DNA of 64,000 nucleotides from Anaeramoeba flamelloides (Eukaryota > Metamonada > Anaeramoebidae): positions 14,637,001 to 14,701,000 of the forward strand of contig JANTQA010000070.1 in assembly GCA_027625915.1 (NCBI GenBank). The letters run 5' to 3'. The notes below the pieces were generated by a model, which searched no databases, was not told the origin of the DNA, and saw nothing but the letters and a program-made list of their open reading frames with translations. Position numbers and translations under genes: made by a program. Every line of letters starts with the position of its first letter. Positions within the stretch are counted from its first letter, which is position 1. Of the stretch, positions 12,103-24,626 are shown piece after piece.

Positions 12103-13313
12103 CTTTTTCAGTACTTTATCTAAAAAAAAAAAGAAGAAAAATTTAAAACAAATTGTAGTTCAAATTCAATTACTAATTTTAAATTTTCACTAAAAATATC
12201 AAGGGGTTTACATTCAAAATTGATTCCAACTATGATATACCATTGGGCAGTGAATTAAATTATAGAATTTTATTTTTATGAAGAAAAAATCAATTTTTTT
12301 TTTTGATACTTGGTTTTTATGATATGGTCATATTAATATTTAAGGAATACGATTTTAGGTGAAAAAAGTGAAATAATGGATAAAACCACCATTGAATAAG
12401 CCATGTAATCCAATTAATATTTGTCCACGGAGAATTTCTTTTACAAAAAAATTTGAAATTATCACAATTTCAACAATTTTCACAATTTTTACCTTGTTAG
12501 ATAATACTAAATTTTGATTTAAATATTTTAGTATTTCCATTTCAACTTTCAGAACTCACACTATTTTCTAGAGCTGTTCTACATATTTTTTAAATTTGCT
12601 TTTACAAGTTTGAAATGTTCTCAAATTTGAAATTGTACTTGAAAATCCCCAAAAGCCATTTTTTGCAATTATTTTTTTTTGTTATTTACAATTTTCCTTT
12701 TCATTGAAAAACTAAGAAAAATAGTCTTTGTGAAAAGGTAAAGATGACAAAAAATGTTTTTTTTTTTTTTGTAAAATTCCTTCAGTGTGAAAAATTTTTT
12801 TGAGCAGCGAAAGTAAAATAACACAATTACTCAACCCCCTCAAGTGTGGACATGTAGTCCTTAACTGTTTCATTTTTACAATGTAATTTAAAAAAGTTAT
12901 AAAAAAGGTTAATAAAATTACACGAAAAGAGAACAATCAATTTGTTTGTTTTATTCCTTTTGAAGAAATGTAAATCACATTTTAGTTGCCCTTATATCGA
13001 ATTACCTTTCAAGAATTGAAACACGAAATCATAGATTTTATAATTATTTATTAATGAAATTAATTTCACAAACTACTCTTGATTTAAAATTAATTCATGA
13101 AGATTTATTTTTTGAAAATTTATTTTGAAATATTAATCTATTATTTTCATAGGAATGACATCCCAATTGAAAATGATGAATAATTTATTTTATCTATTTA
13201 GAGAAAGGAGCAATTAAAGAAAATTTATCAAATAAAAAAGAAGAAAAACAATAATTAAAATATATAAGTAAAAATAATATTAAGATTTTCATTACCAAAT
13301 AGAAAGAATCCAT

Positions 13314-13440
13314 GTCCTGGATAGGAGGAGCAAAAACCGTATAGAAAGATTATCGATTATAGATAAAAATTCCACAATCCTTGATTAATAATTCGTATTC
13401 CGCAACTCTCAGAGTGGGGGCACTTGATGCCTGAATTTAT
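13314..13440. repeat. GC-richer 125-bp repeat, uninterrupted copy
   Basis: The block reads GGAGGAGCAAAAACCGTATA ... AGATAAAAATTCCACAATCC ... CTCAGAGTGGGGGCACTTGA. It stands out against the AT-rich surroundings. A second copy at 14585-14790 is almost the same but is interrupted by a palindrome module between GGTATTCCAC and TCAGAGTGGGG. It could be a transposon terminus or a small structured RNA; the sequence alone does not decide. Confidence 0.55.
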
Positions 13441-14327
13441 ATATTTTTTACTATTTTAAGTATTTTAAAATGATTAGTATTTTCTATTATTTACATCTGT
13501 TCATACTTTAAACATAAAGGAAAAAAAAATATTTAAATTTTTTATTAATCAAATACTAATATTTATTTAGTCAAATTGTAACTGACATAAATTTTAGGAT
13601 TGTTGAACTTGATGGATAACTTAGATATTATTGAGTTATGAATAATGAATTTTGGTTTCTTAATATTCTGAAGTATTTTTGTGGAGTGCCGTAGAGTGCC
13701 TATTTTTTTTATTAACAATAATTAAAACAAAAATTTTTGAATAATCTTTTCATTTCTAAAATTAAAAAGAACCACAGTTATATTTTTTCAGTAATCAAAA
13801 AAATGGTTTTTTTATCTTAGATTTTACTCTATTCTTTTAAATTCTGGAAAACCTAAATGCATTATTTTTAATTCAAATTTTTGATCTTAAAATCAAGATA
13901 TTTTCCAAATAAAAAAAAAAAAAAATACAAAAAAACCTAATCCACAAGTGTTAATAAGGAATGTTGTAAAAAATAGAGTTTTTACAATTTTGTAGCTAAA
14001 TAAAGTTTTCCAGGTATTTATCTAAAATTTTGGTAATATTAAACAAAATAAATGTTTTGATTTTTGATCAAAAAGGGATTTTCAATATAAAATCGTTTGG
14101 CAAATACCAATACTTTGTTTGAAAAATGATTTTATCTTTAAATTTGAAAGATTGTTGTTTTCCAAACGATTTTTTAATTAAAATTGTTATTAGTCTATTA
14201 AGATATTCAGATATTATATTTACTATAATCAAAATTTGTTGATAAATTAGGAGAACTCTTATTATTTATCTTTTAAATTGTAAAAAGTCTATTTTTTACA
14301 ACATTCATATTTACTCTTGTGTCATAC

Positions 14328-14575
14328 TCTATTGATTTTCGTTAGGTTTTTTTTACTTTGTTAATAAACCGAAAATTTGATTAAAATTTTCGGTTTATTT
14401 CTAATGTAAAAACAAACTAGAACACTTCTATTGATTTTCCAAATAAATAGAAAACTCAAAAAAACCTAACGAAAATCAATAGATTTAACAAATAAAATAG
14501 TAAACCTCAAAAAAACCTAGAAAACTTCACGACTAAAAAAGAAAATCTCAAGAAAACCTAGGCACTTGACTACAC
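14328..14575. repeat. Nested palindrome cluster, copy 2
   Basis: Same modules as at 1943-2345: GTTAGGTTTTTTTTACTTTG...AAACAAACTAGAACACTTC hairpin with an AAAATTTGATTAAAATTTTC core, then AACCTAACGAAAATCAATAG and AACCTAGGCACTTGAC closing arms. Confidence 0.7.
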
Positions 14576-14584
14576 GTCCCCAGA

Positions 14585-14790
14585 ATACACAGGAGGAACA
14601 AAAGCCCGATAGAAAGATTATCTATTATTAGATAAAAATTCCACAATCTGTGATTAATAATTGGTATTCCACTGTTGTTAGTTTTTTTTTTTAATTTGAA
14701 AGAATTGAGCAGAATATAAGATTTTACTGAATTCTTTTAAATTAAAATAAACCTAGACACTACCTATCAGAGTGGGGCACTAGGTGTCCG
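14585..14790. repeat. GC-richer repeat split by a palindrome module
   Basis: Second copy of the 13314-13440 repeat. From about 14685 to 14762 it carries a hairpin module (GTTAGTTTTTTTTTTTAATT ... AATAAACCTAGACACTAC) that the first copy lacks. The comparison gives an empty and a filled site for the module. Confidence 0.6.
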
Positions 14791-15670
14791 AAAAAACAAT
14801 ATTAATAGAACATTGTCAAAGTAGATTTTCCAATTTAAATTGTTAAATATCTTTAAAAATATTTTTTGATCAAAGATCTTTTATTAACCAATTGTGTTTA
14901 TTATAAGTGAAGTTCTCAAAAAGTGAAATATGTCCCTTCGAACCAAAAAACACTAAAAATGAAAAACTGATCAAATACTTTTGATTAATACAATTAAAAA
15001 AACAAAATGATAAAATAAAAATAAATAAAGTTTCAATTTAGCTTTTTCTTGAAAACATTTTTTGCCAAAATCATTGATTTCAACCTTGAAATTATGTATA
15101 TTTTTAGATACACTATCTTGTTTTAACTCATTTACAAAAACAAATTCTAAATTATGGGAATTTTCTTTTCACAAAAGGCACTAATTTGGTCCTCAAATGT
15201 TTTTTTTTAGTTTTAAATGGTTAAATTAAAAAAAAGTTCAACTAAGAGGATAAACTTTCTGGAAAAGCATTCTAATTTAATATATTAACTTATTCTTTTA
15301 TTTCAAACTTTTCTCAACCCGAATTTTTCAAAAAAAAATAAAAAAGTGCACACTAATTCCAAAAAATATTTTAGATATTCAAAAGTTGAGAGTGTTTTTA
15401 TTCTAAAAAAAATTATCACAGTGTTTAATTGAATTAAGTTATGAAACTTAATTTCGAAAAATATTAATCAGAAAAAAATAGTGCTTAATTTTATTAAGGA
15501 CATATTAGCAAATGTTTAATTTTTGTTTTGAAAAAATTTGTTTATGTTCTTGTTATGGAATAGAAGGAAAAAAAAAATAAACGATTATTTCATCAAATTG
15601 AAAAATAAAAGATTTGAATGTAAAAAAAAATTTCTGATAATCAAAGAATAAATGAATTGGTTTGTAAAAA

Positions 15671-16752
15671 TTATTTTTTGGAAAATTTTTCAAAAATATC
15701 CAAAATTGGAATTTTAGGATTTAATTGATAATATTCAACAATATCTTCAAATTCTTCTTTAATGAATTCTTGGTCTGTGTCTGCAGTGATTGGAAGTTCG
15801 TCAGTATATAAAAAGGAAATTAATAATTCAATGGTTTCTAATGATTTGCCAGAATAATCTTTGACTTTTTGTAAATTTTGATCAAGATTTTCAAACATGT
15901 TCAAAAATAATCCACTTCTTGCTGCTAAGATAAATTTATGAATGGGTAATTCATCTTCATCCTCACCCTCATCTTCTTCATTTTTTACAACAAGTTTAAA
16001 ATCAGAGGTTTGTTCATCAAATAATAATTTTTTTAAATCATTTTTTAATAATTTGGTTTTTTGAGCATCTTGGATTCCAAAATGATTTAAAATTTCATTT
16101 GTTCTTTTGAAATTGATCATTTCGTCACAATATATCCATTTTAATAGAGCTTGAATTTCTTTTAATTTGCAATTTGATTCCAAATATTTTTTGATCAAAT
16201 CAAATGATTTTCCAATCCTTGTCTCAATTAATATTTTATGAACTGCAATATTTTGGATGTTGCAATCAGAAAAGTATCCATTCTTTAATAACTTTCCAAG
16301 GTCTTGTGTTAAATATGAATTTGATTGTAAGAAGAAGATTAACTTTCGATCACAGCATCTCATTATATTATATGATGAAAGCTCTTGAGTTATCTGAGTT
16401 CCTGTTTGAATTTTTCTAATTACTTCTGAATTATTGGAATTAGATCCAGAAAATTGGCCATGAACCCAAATTTCATAATCTTGTGTTAAGATTACAAATA
16501 AACTATAACCACAACCAATATCTTTAATGACTGTATTATTTTTTGTAAATTGTGGATATTGTTTAAACTCTGTTAAATTACTTCCAAACCCAGTTTTTGA
16601 TGTCAAACCAGTTACATAAAGTTTTCCATCATTTGTAAGAATAGAGCTAAATGTGTATGCATGTCTGATTTTTGAAATTTCTTCAACAGGGAATTCAATT
16701 TTGATTTGAGTTGGTGTTAAAGCATTATTTTTGTGTCCCAATCCTAATTCAC
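15671..16752 (-). CDS. RCC1-BTB gene 1, exon 2 (C-terminal part and stop)
   Basis: This exon starts after an acceptor AAAAG|GTGAATTAGG and completes the split Gly codon of exon 1 (30670-31297) in phase 1. The joined frame is 1,710 nt, giving a 569-residue protein ending in TAA. It begins inside an RCC1 blade (GELGLGHKNNALTP), followed by further RCC1-like blades to about residue 345 of the whole protein. A degenerate BTB-like segment (about 360-425) and a clearer BTB/POZ domain (about 455-545) follow, the latter with the core IHKFILAARSGLFLNMF and FLYTDELP and an acidic loop (EDEGEDEDE) inserted early in the fold. RCC1 propellers bind partner proteins; BTB domains dimerise and often recruit cullin-3. 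No break is seen. The paralog is at 36671-37761. The 3' half is almost identical between the two; the RCC1 part differs mostly by amino-acid changes. Confidence 0.85.
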
Positions 16753-17568
16753 CTTTTATTTTTTTAATTATTACGAGAATTTTTATTTATTGAAGAATTT
16801 TGATTTTTTAGTTTGTTTTTGTTAATTGGAAATATATATAAATTAGAGATTTTATTTAATTGGATTTATTTGGGAATATAAAAAAAAAATAAAAAATGGG
16901 AAATTTTTATTATTAATAAAATTATCATTTTCAGAGCTGGAATAAACTAAAAAAATGTTAATAAATAACATGTCTACAACGATGATTTAATTAGTTTATA
17001 CTTTAGATCAACTTATTGTCAATTGCTTACTCTTTCAATTTTGGCTATTTTCAAATTGTGAATTGTTATTTTTTGTTATTCAAAATAACTTTTTCAGATG
17101 ATGATTGAGTTTCTAAATTATTAAAATTAGAAGAGTTGTGGGATAAATCAAATTAGTAAATTTTATATAGATCAAGTATAATAGCTTTAACTAATTTTCA
17201 AATAAAAGTGAAAATTAAAAAAGTGTTTTAATCATCTGACTCATCTAATTTGAATGTTTTTAATAACAATAATAAAAAAAAAAAATAACATTTTAAAATT
17301 TCTAGATCAAATTGATCAATTTGTTTGAGTTTGGTAATTTAAAGATGATTTTGGGAAATTCTATGTAAGAGTGAAAATTTTTCAAAATTATTTTGGAAAA
17401 ATTTGTAGAATTTTTTACATTTTTTGTTATTTACTGTCCATAATAAAATTGGAAATATATTTTTTTATGTTTTTTGTTTGTTTTGAATTTTATTTTAATT
17501 ATTGGTATTAAATAGCATGTTTCAAATAATAACTCTTGCAATTTTGTTCATTTCTCAGAAATAAGTTG

Positions 17569-17627
17569 ATTATAATTCTCGATCGGTGACATTTAAAATA
17601 TTACCTATCGAGAGAATTATAATCAGC
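17569..17627. repeat. Short hairpin
   Basis: GATTATAATTCTCGATCGGT pairs with ACCTATCGAGAGAATTATAATC around a short AT-rich loop. It sits at the edge of a block absent from the paralogous intron, so it may be an element terminus. Confidence 0.5.
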
Positions 17628-17713
17628 ATATTTTTTTGAATTCACTAAAATAAAGCCAAATATTTTTTGAGTTTTAAATAATTTTTATTTTTAATTATTG
17701 TTAAATATTTTTA

Positions 17714-17785
17714 TGGAGTGCCTAGAGTGTCGTAGAGTGTCTTCAAGTGTCGTAGAGTACCGTCAAGTGTCGAAGAGTGGAGTAA
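17714..17785. repeat. Minisatellite of GTGTCGTAGA units
   Basis: Tandem 10-bp units GAGTGTCGTA / CAAGTGTCGA / GAGTACCGTC. The same units occur next to the palindrome clusters at 38015 and 13681 and in part at 1945 and 19255, so this is the border sequence of that repeat system. Confidence 0.75.
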
Positions 17786-19254
17786 AAATATAATATTCTA
17801 AAATCTTCAAAATCTAAAAATCTTCTAAAAAAATTTTAGTTAAGAAAACAAGAGGTAAATGCTTTTAAATGATACTTTGAGATTTAAAAACTTTTAATTT
17901 GAAAAATTTTAGAATTTATGATTGGATTTGAAAAAAAAAATATTGTTATTTTTTGTTCCTAAAATTAAATTTCAACAATTGCTGTTATCAGAATTGATTT
18001 GATTTAAATTTGAAATTCTGATAATAAAAACCATACTCCTAGACCATTATGTATATTTTATAACTTCAAGATCCTTTGAATTTTTGATCAAAGAGTAAAA
18101 TTTCACACAATTACTCAAATATATTTTCATTTTCTTCTGAAAACGTTAAATCTAATAAAATAAATAAAATATGCATTGATGAATTCCAAGTAGGATATTA
18201 AGAAACGAAATTATGGTAAAAACTTTTTAATTGAAAAAAATTTGCTTTTCAAAATCCAAAACTGAAAAAATATTTGATAAGTGTGTCAATTGTACTTTAT
18301 TGTCATATCAGTAAAAAAAGACTCGGCTTAGTAAAAAAATAAATTTATATGTTGGTTATTTCCAGAAACATTAAAGTCGATTGATTCGAAAAAAAAAGAA
18401 AAAACAAAACCATTTAAGGTTTTAGAATATTGTTCCAGTTATCCAATTTACTTTTAAATTATCTAATAGGATTTTAACTTTTTTTTGAAAATTTAAGATT
18501 TTGATAATCACAGAAACCCATTTTGCATGATCAGAAATTTCACACCATTAACCGAACTTAGAAGTAACTAACTTAATAAAATCAATTAACCTTGAGTTAG
18601 TGTTAAATTGGTCACAATAACGAAGAAAAAACTACTGGATATTGAATTTTAAATAGGAAAAAATTTTCACTTCTCATTTTCAATTTCCTTATTCATAAAG
18701 TTGCTAATTACAACTCACTTCTCTGAAGAATCTATTCACAAAAGATAAATCTGGAAAAGGAATTCAAAAAAGTTTCACAATTTTTTTATTATTATTATTA
18801 TTTAAGGGAGGAGTTATTAGCCCCTCTTGTGTGCCCGAATTCCTAAATTTTTATTTAGGAATCTTATTAAAGACTCAAAGATAAGTTTATTATCCACTAA
18901 GGCTAATAAACTTGATGAATCTTTTTTTATAATAATATTGAAAATATTATTATTTTTTAATATATTAGATATATTAATTGTTTTTTAATTCAGATATCCA
19001 GATTTTACGATTATTTTCATAGGCTGAGCAATTTCATAGAAAATGTTCCAAATCTTCAATGATATCGAAATTATTTATTTTTTTACATATCTCACAATAT
19101 TTTGATTTTATTTTTATTCATAACATAAGAGTATCTATTTAAATAATTTGTAAAATTTCTGAGTTTTAAAATTGAAGTTGAACCCTTCCATTTTAAATAT
19201 CTTTGTTGTTTGTTTATTGTGTTATTTATTTGGATAATTTTTAAATATTTTTGA

Positions 19255-19432
19255 GGAGTGTCGTAGAGTGCCTAGCTTTTCCAAAATTTAAAAGAATTGA
19301 GTAAAATCTTAGATTTTACTCTATTCTTTTGAATTCTGGAAAAGCTAACGGCGATTTTTTTTATTATAAGAAATAAACTGAAAATTTCAAAAATTTTCAG
19401 TTTATTTCTTAAATTAAAAAAAACCTAACGAC
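19255..19432. repeat. Palindrome cluster inside LINE A
   Basis: Begins GAGTGTCGTAGAGTGCCTAG. It contains two hairpins: CTTTTCCAAAATTTAAAAGA paired with TCTTTTGAATTCTGGAAAAG, and ATAAACTGAAAATTTC paired with GAAATTTTCAGTTTAT variants. It interrupts the LINE's 3' coding region. Confidence 0.75.
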
Positions 19433-20741
19433 ATTTCCAACTTGAGCTATTTTCTAATTGATTAATTCTGGATTTATCCAATTCAATTTCTAATTCTTTT
19501 AAGTTATTTGATTGCTAATTAATATTTTCAAATTCTTTTTCTCTAAAAGGTAGATAATTAATTAATTCATCAAAACCAAGGGTTTTTAATTTTTGTATTA
19601 ATTTAAATCTTCTTTTATATATTGTTATCCTAACAGGATCAATTTTTGCTTCAGTTTTATAAATAAGCCAAGGGAGAGTGTGGGTTAATTAATAAAAATT
19701 TTGTAATTTTTTTTATTAATCCAAGTATCAATATCTTTAAAATCTGTTTTTGTTAAATCAAATATTTCTAATCCATATAATAGTTGACTATGTAATACAG
19801 CTTTAAAAAACTGAATTTTTAACCCATTAGAAAAATTTTTTTGTTGTAAGATATTGATTAACTTTTTGAAATTGGTCTTAACTTTCTCAATGTTACACTT
19901 TAAATGAGTTTTTTTATCAAGCCAAATACCAAGATATAAAATTTTCTTTGGAATTAAAGTTTTTTTCGTTTTATCACTATTTGGATTCATTCCGAAATCT
20001 TTTATAATTTTAAAGATTTTTTCTAGTTGAAAATTTATTTCTATCATTGATCCTTTCATAAGCAAAATTAGATCATCTTCAAACATCTGAACATGTATTG
20101 CTAATGTTTTAATTTTTTCTAAGAGAAAATGAGTAATAAATCCAAATAATAAAGGAGATAATGGATCTCCTTGATAAACACCAATTCCTTCTTTTGAATA
20201 ATATGCAAGTAGATATTTTACAATAATTTCATTTTTAATAAATTTTTTAATTGAATAATAAATCAATGAATGATGTTAGAGTCAAAACATTTTTGAATAT
20301 CTATTGTAACAATATAAATATCTCCATTTTTGAATTCATTTTTTAACTTTTGATATTCATTTAATAAATTTAAAACTGCAATTCTTGTATCTAATGTCTT
20401 CTTAAAACCAAACTGATTTTTTGAAACTAAGTCCCAAGAATCTTGGATTCCAGCATATAATAATTTTAGAAAAAATCTTGGAAGAGTTTGATTAATTGAA
20501 ATTGGTCGATAATTCAGCGGTATCCCTTCGTCCCCTGATTTATGAAAAAACAATAAATTTCTTTTTTTAATAAATTTGATATTATTCTGAGAAATATCAT
20601 TAATCCAATTAAAAAATATTTTTTGGATTGTTTTGAGAAATTTTTTCTTTATTTATATAAAATTCACTACTTTGATTTTTTATTGATTTATATTGAAATA
20701 TTTTATCAAATTCTTTGACAGATTTTTTTTTTTGATATTTG

Positions 20742-20759
20742 ATAATTTCTTTGATTTTA
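20742..20759. repeat. Target-site duplication of LINE B, left copy
   Basis: ATAATTTCTTTGATTTTA, 18 bp. The identical sequence is at 26413-26430. Both fall at the same position of the LINE A coding sequence (KIKEI region), so they mark the site where LINE B entered. Confidence 0.85.
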
Positions 20760-20989
20760 TTTTTTTTTTTTTTTTTTTTTATTTTTGAAGAGAGAAAATT
20801 GCTTTTCTCCTGTGTGCCCTAATTTCTAAACTTTTTTTTAGAAATTTTGTTAAAGAATCACAAATTGTATTATCACTTACTAATGATAATATATATGATG
20901 AATTCTTTTTATTAATAATATCTCTGATATTATTAATTTTTTTATTTTTTTCAAAAAATTCAGATATCCAGATTTTTCGATTTATTTTA

Positions 20990-23690
20990 TAGGCCGGACA
21001 GTCCCATAAAAAATGATCGAAATCTTCAATGATATCAATATTTAACTTTTCTTTACATAAATTACAATTTTTATTTTTATTTTTTACTTTTTACATAAGA
21101 GTACCTATTTAAACAATTAGTAAAATTTCGAAATTTTAGAATTGTTTTTTGAAGCTTTCCAGTTTAAATATTTTTGTTGTTTGAAATTGCAATTTTGTTG
21201 TTTTATAATTTTTAGATATTGTTGAACTTTCCAACTAGGTGAATTTTCCAATTTGGTTAATCGAAAAACTTTTAATTCTAAATCTAATAATTTTAATCCC
21301 TTAGTGTGCCAATTAATATTTTCATTTTCCAATTTTCGAAAATTTAGTATTGTTTTTTAATTTTTTTTAAATTTAAGAAATCTAATTTTTCTATCAATTT
21401 ATATTTTCTTCGGTATACTTTTAATCTAGCGAGATCAATTTTTGCTTCAGTTTTATAAATTAATCGAGGTTAATGGATATTAATTTGTAAGAAATTTGTG
21501 ACTGATTTATTGATAAATCTATCAATTCTTTCAAAATCATTTTGTTCCAAGTCAAATATTTCAAGACCATAATAAAGTTGACTTATAATGAGAGCTTTGA
21601 AAGAAGTTATTTTGACTCCATTGTTGAGTTTATTTTGTTGAAACAATCGATTAAGTGTTTCCAAGGACTTTTCTACTTTTTTGAAATTATATTCAAGATG
21701 TGTGTTTTTTTCTAACCAAATCCCAAGATAAAAAAATATCTTTTAATTCTTTTTTTATATTTGGTTTTTGATATTATGTGGGTTCATCCCGAATCTTTTT
21801 ATTATTTCAAAAATCCTTTCTAAATTAATTTTTAGAGAGATTAATGGCCCTTTCATAATAAGAATAAGATCATCTGCATACATTTGAACATGAACAGCTA
21901 AAGTTTTTAACTTTTCTAGTAGGAAATGAGATATAAATGCGAAGAGAATTGGTGATAAGGGATCTCCTTGATAAACTCCAATTCCTTCTTTTTTTGTAAT
22001 ATCTCAAGAGCCAATTTTTAATTGTTTCATTTTCGATAAATTTTTTAATAGATTGATATATTAACGAGTGTTGTATAGAGTCAAAACATTTTTTGTATGT
22101 CTATAGTAACTACAAAGTATTCTGTATTTTTATTTTTATTTTTTTATTTTTTTAAATTTTCTTAATAAATTTAAAACAGCAATTCTTGTTCAAAAATATT
22201 TTTTAAATCCAAATTGTTTTTTTTGAAATCAAGTCCCATGAGTCTTGAATTCCAATGTATATTAATTTTAAAAAAAAATCTTGGAAGAGATTGATGTATA
22301 GAGATAGGTCGATAATTTAATGGTTCGCCTTCATCCCCCGATTTATGAATAAATAATAAATTTCTTTTTTTTAATAAAATTTATACTTTTTTCAGTTTCG
22401 TCTGTTATCCAATTTAAAAAAAATATTTTGAACTGTTTTAATAAAATAATTATAATTTAATAAATATTGAATTGGTTGGTTTTTTTATAAACTTATAATG
22501 ATTTATTTTGTCAAATTCTTTAACTGATTTATTTTTTTGAAATTTGATTATTTCTTTGATTTTATCTTGATCAAAAATTTCCTTTATGTCAATTGGATTT
22601 AATGAATTTTTATTAATTTTAAATTTTTTAATATAATTAATTATATTTGTATTAGGTTTTTTGACTAATTGATTTTATAAAATCGTTATACACTGTGAAT
22701 ATGGTTTCATTATTTAAAAACATTTTTGTAGAAGTTTCTCTTATTTTATTTAATGTTTTCCAAAAGTTTTTTATTTTTATTATATTCTTCATTTATTTGA
22801 TTAAGTAATTTTAAGTAATTTAATTCATTAATTTTTTTGATTTTATGTAAAGTTTCATTTTTATCAAACAATTTATAAAGTAAATTATTAATTTATCTTG
22901 TTTGATATCAAATACTATTCTTTCTTTCTGTTTATATTTTTTTTTAAATAAAATAAAATTTTCTTCATTTAAATTAAAATTCTGCCGAGAAAAGAATTGG
23001 AGAAAGTCTTCTTGAAAGGTTGGAATATCTTTAATTTTATAGATATCATTGATTTCCCAATTTGAGTTTATTTCAAATTTATTCATAATTGTATTATGAT
23101 CACTAATAAAATTTTTGATAGTCTTTGATTTATTGAGTTTTAAATTATTAAAATTTGTTAAAAAAATAATCCAAATTGTTTGGTTTTCTACTTGGTTTAT
23201 TATTAAGAAATATTTTAAAATTAAATTTTTCAAATAATTTTATTTTATTTTCATTTAAATTAAAATCACCACCAATAATTGTTTTATTGTTTTGGTATTT
23301 TCTTAAGATATTTATTATTTTTTTATTAATTTCAATATTTCGGTCATTTCTCCGATATATATTAATAATGATTAAATCAGTAAATTGTATTCCCATTACA
23401 TCTAAATCAGCAATTAATATTTCACGAAAAAATTCTAGAAATATCTCTTTTTATTATTATTAGTAAAACACCCTTATTTCCATTATTTCCATAAGATTTT
23501 TTATTCACAGAGAAATAGTTTGTGAAAGTTGGTTTTTTTTGTTATTTTGGATTCTTGTATTAAACAAATATCGATATTACATTTTAATAAAAAAGATTCT
23601 AATTTAAAAATTTTATTTGAATTATTCAAGCCACAAATATTTAAAGAGGCTATATTAATATTTATTTTTTTGATTTTTATTTTTCATTTT
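20990..23690 (-). CDS. LINE B ORF2: endonuclease and reverse transcriptase (broken)
   Basis: The endonuclease starts near 23690 (INIASLNICGLNN) with LIQES, the catalytic IIGGDFN, and SDHNTI, typical of L1/Jockey-type APE-like endonucleases. The linker to the reverse transcriptase follows. RT motif B reads GVYQGDPLSP and the catalytic motif is YADDLILIMKG near 21880. Motif A (TIDIQK.CFDS, near 22095) is shifted by one extra A. A C-terminal zinc region with Cys residues lies near 21000. Several frame breaks occur, so no single long frame exists. Expected role: nicking of target DNA and target-primed reverse transcription. Confidence 0.75.
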
Positions 23691-24626
23691 TTTAGAACCT
23701 TTTATTAATAATCTTTCTTTGTTCTTCAAAAAAATGTTTTATATATAAATCATTTGGAATATTTTTTTGTTTATTTATTAATATTCTTTTAAAAGTTTTT
23801 ATTTTTTCGAGATTTTCCCCAAATTACAAGTTTATTATTTCCTTTCCTTAAAAATCTAATAACACAATAATTATTTAAGAAATTAAATATTTCTAATGTT
23901 GAAATATTTTTTTGAATAAAAATCAATTTGTTTTTGTTTGGTACATTTTGTAACTTTTTTTAAACTTTTACAATATGTAAAGTTTGAAAAATAAATTATT
24001 TTATTTTTTATCATTATTGTAATCAATATTATTATTAATTTGGTTTGATAAATAAATTAGTGTTTTTAATAAATTGTAAATTTCTACTTTTCCGTTATTT
24101 GAATTGGAGTAATTATAATTATCAAATATTGAAATATAAGAATAATTAAAAGATTTTTTAATCCAATATTCAATTTGGAAGTTGTTGATTTTTGTTAGTT
24201 TCCAATTTTTGAATTCAATAAGAATTATTAATTTTAATAAATTTTTTTATTAATAATTTTTTATTTGTTGTGTTGAATTCTTTTATATTTAATAAGATAA
24301 TAAATTCATTCATAATTTTTAATTGAATTTTTTTCAAGTGGTTGTCGTTTTTTTGGGGTTTTGATGATAAAACGAGAAAAAAAATTTTTCTGAATGAGTC
24401 TTATTAAAAAATTGAATATTGAAAAATTTATTTTATTTGTTGGATTTAGTTTGAATTTATTTTTTATAATTATTGGATAATTGAAAGGATTATCAATTTT
24501 TGTAAAAGTCCATTTTAAATCATTCTTTTTAATTTTTGATTTATATGAAGTTTTTATATATAAAATAAAATAAATTAAGGTTTTAAAAATATTTATTGTT
24601 TTAATTTCTTTTTTAAAACCTGATAG

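Larger units (their letters stand above)
8215..15670. other. Gene-poor stretch with inverted-repeat elements
   Basis: No coding region can be supported over 7.4 kb; the short reading frames here lack recognisable domains and have the composition of the surrounding DNA. The stretch contains a dispersed TIR element (8377-8829), a long inverted-repeat element (9455-11630) hit by a TTAA foldback (9652-10203), a small foldback (11870-12102), two copies of a GC-richer 125-bp repeat and a palindrome cluster. These are listed separately. Confidence 0.6.
18783..20759 (-). mobile_element. LINE A, 3' half (interrupted by LINE B)
   Basis: Non-LTR retrotransposon reading on the minus strand. From high to low coordinates: fingers motif NYRPIS, motif A region TIDIQKCFDS, motif B GVYQGDPLSPLLFG, catalytic motif FEDDLILLMKG (20060 region), thumb, and a C-terminal zinc finger of the zf-RVT type (CEICKK...EDLEHFLWNCSAY; its Cys and His spacing is visible near 19100). 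It ends with a conserved 3' block (GGGAGGAGTTATTAGCCCCT) and an AAT-rich tail. The frame is broken in several places. Its other half is 26413-27188. Confidence 0.85.

Noticed and set aside
15671-16741. BTB exon as an independent short gene starting at an internal codon
   Set aside because: The frame runs upstream into a splice acceptor in mid RCC1 blade, there is no ATG at the proposed start (TTG or equivalent), and the matching donor exon exists upstream.
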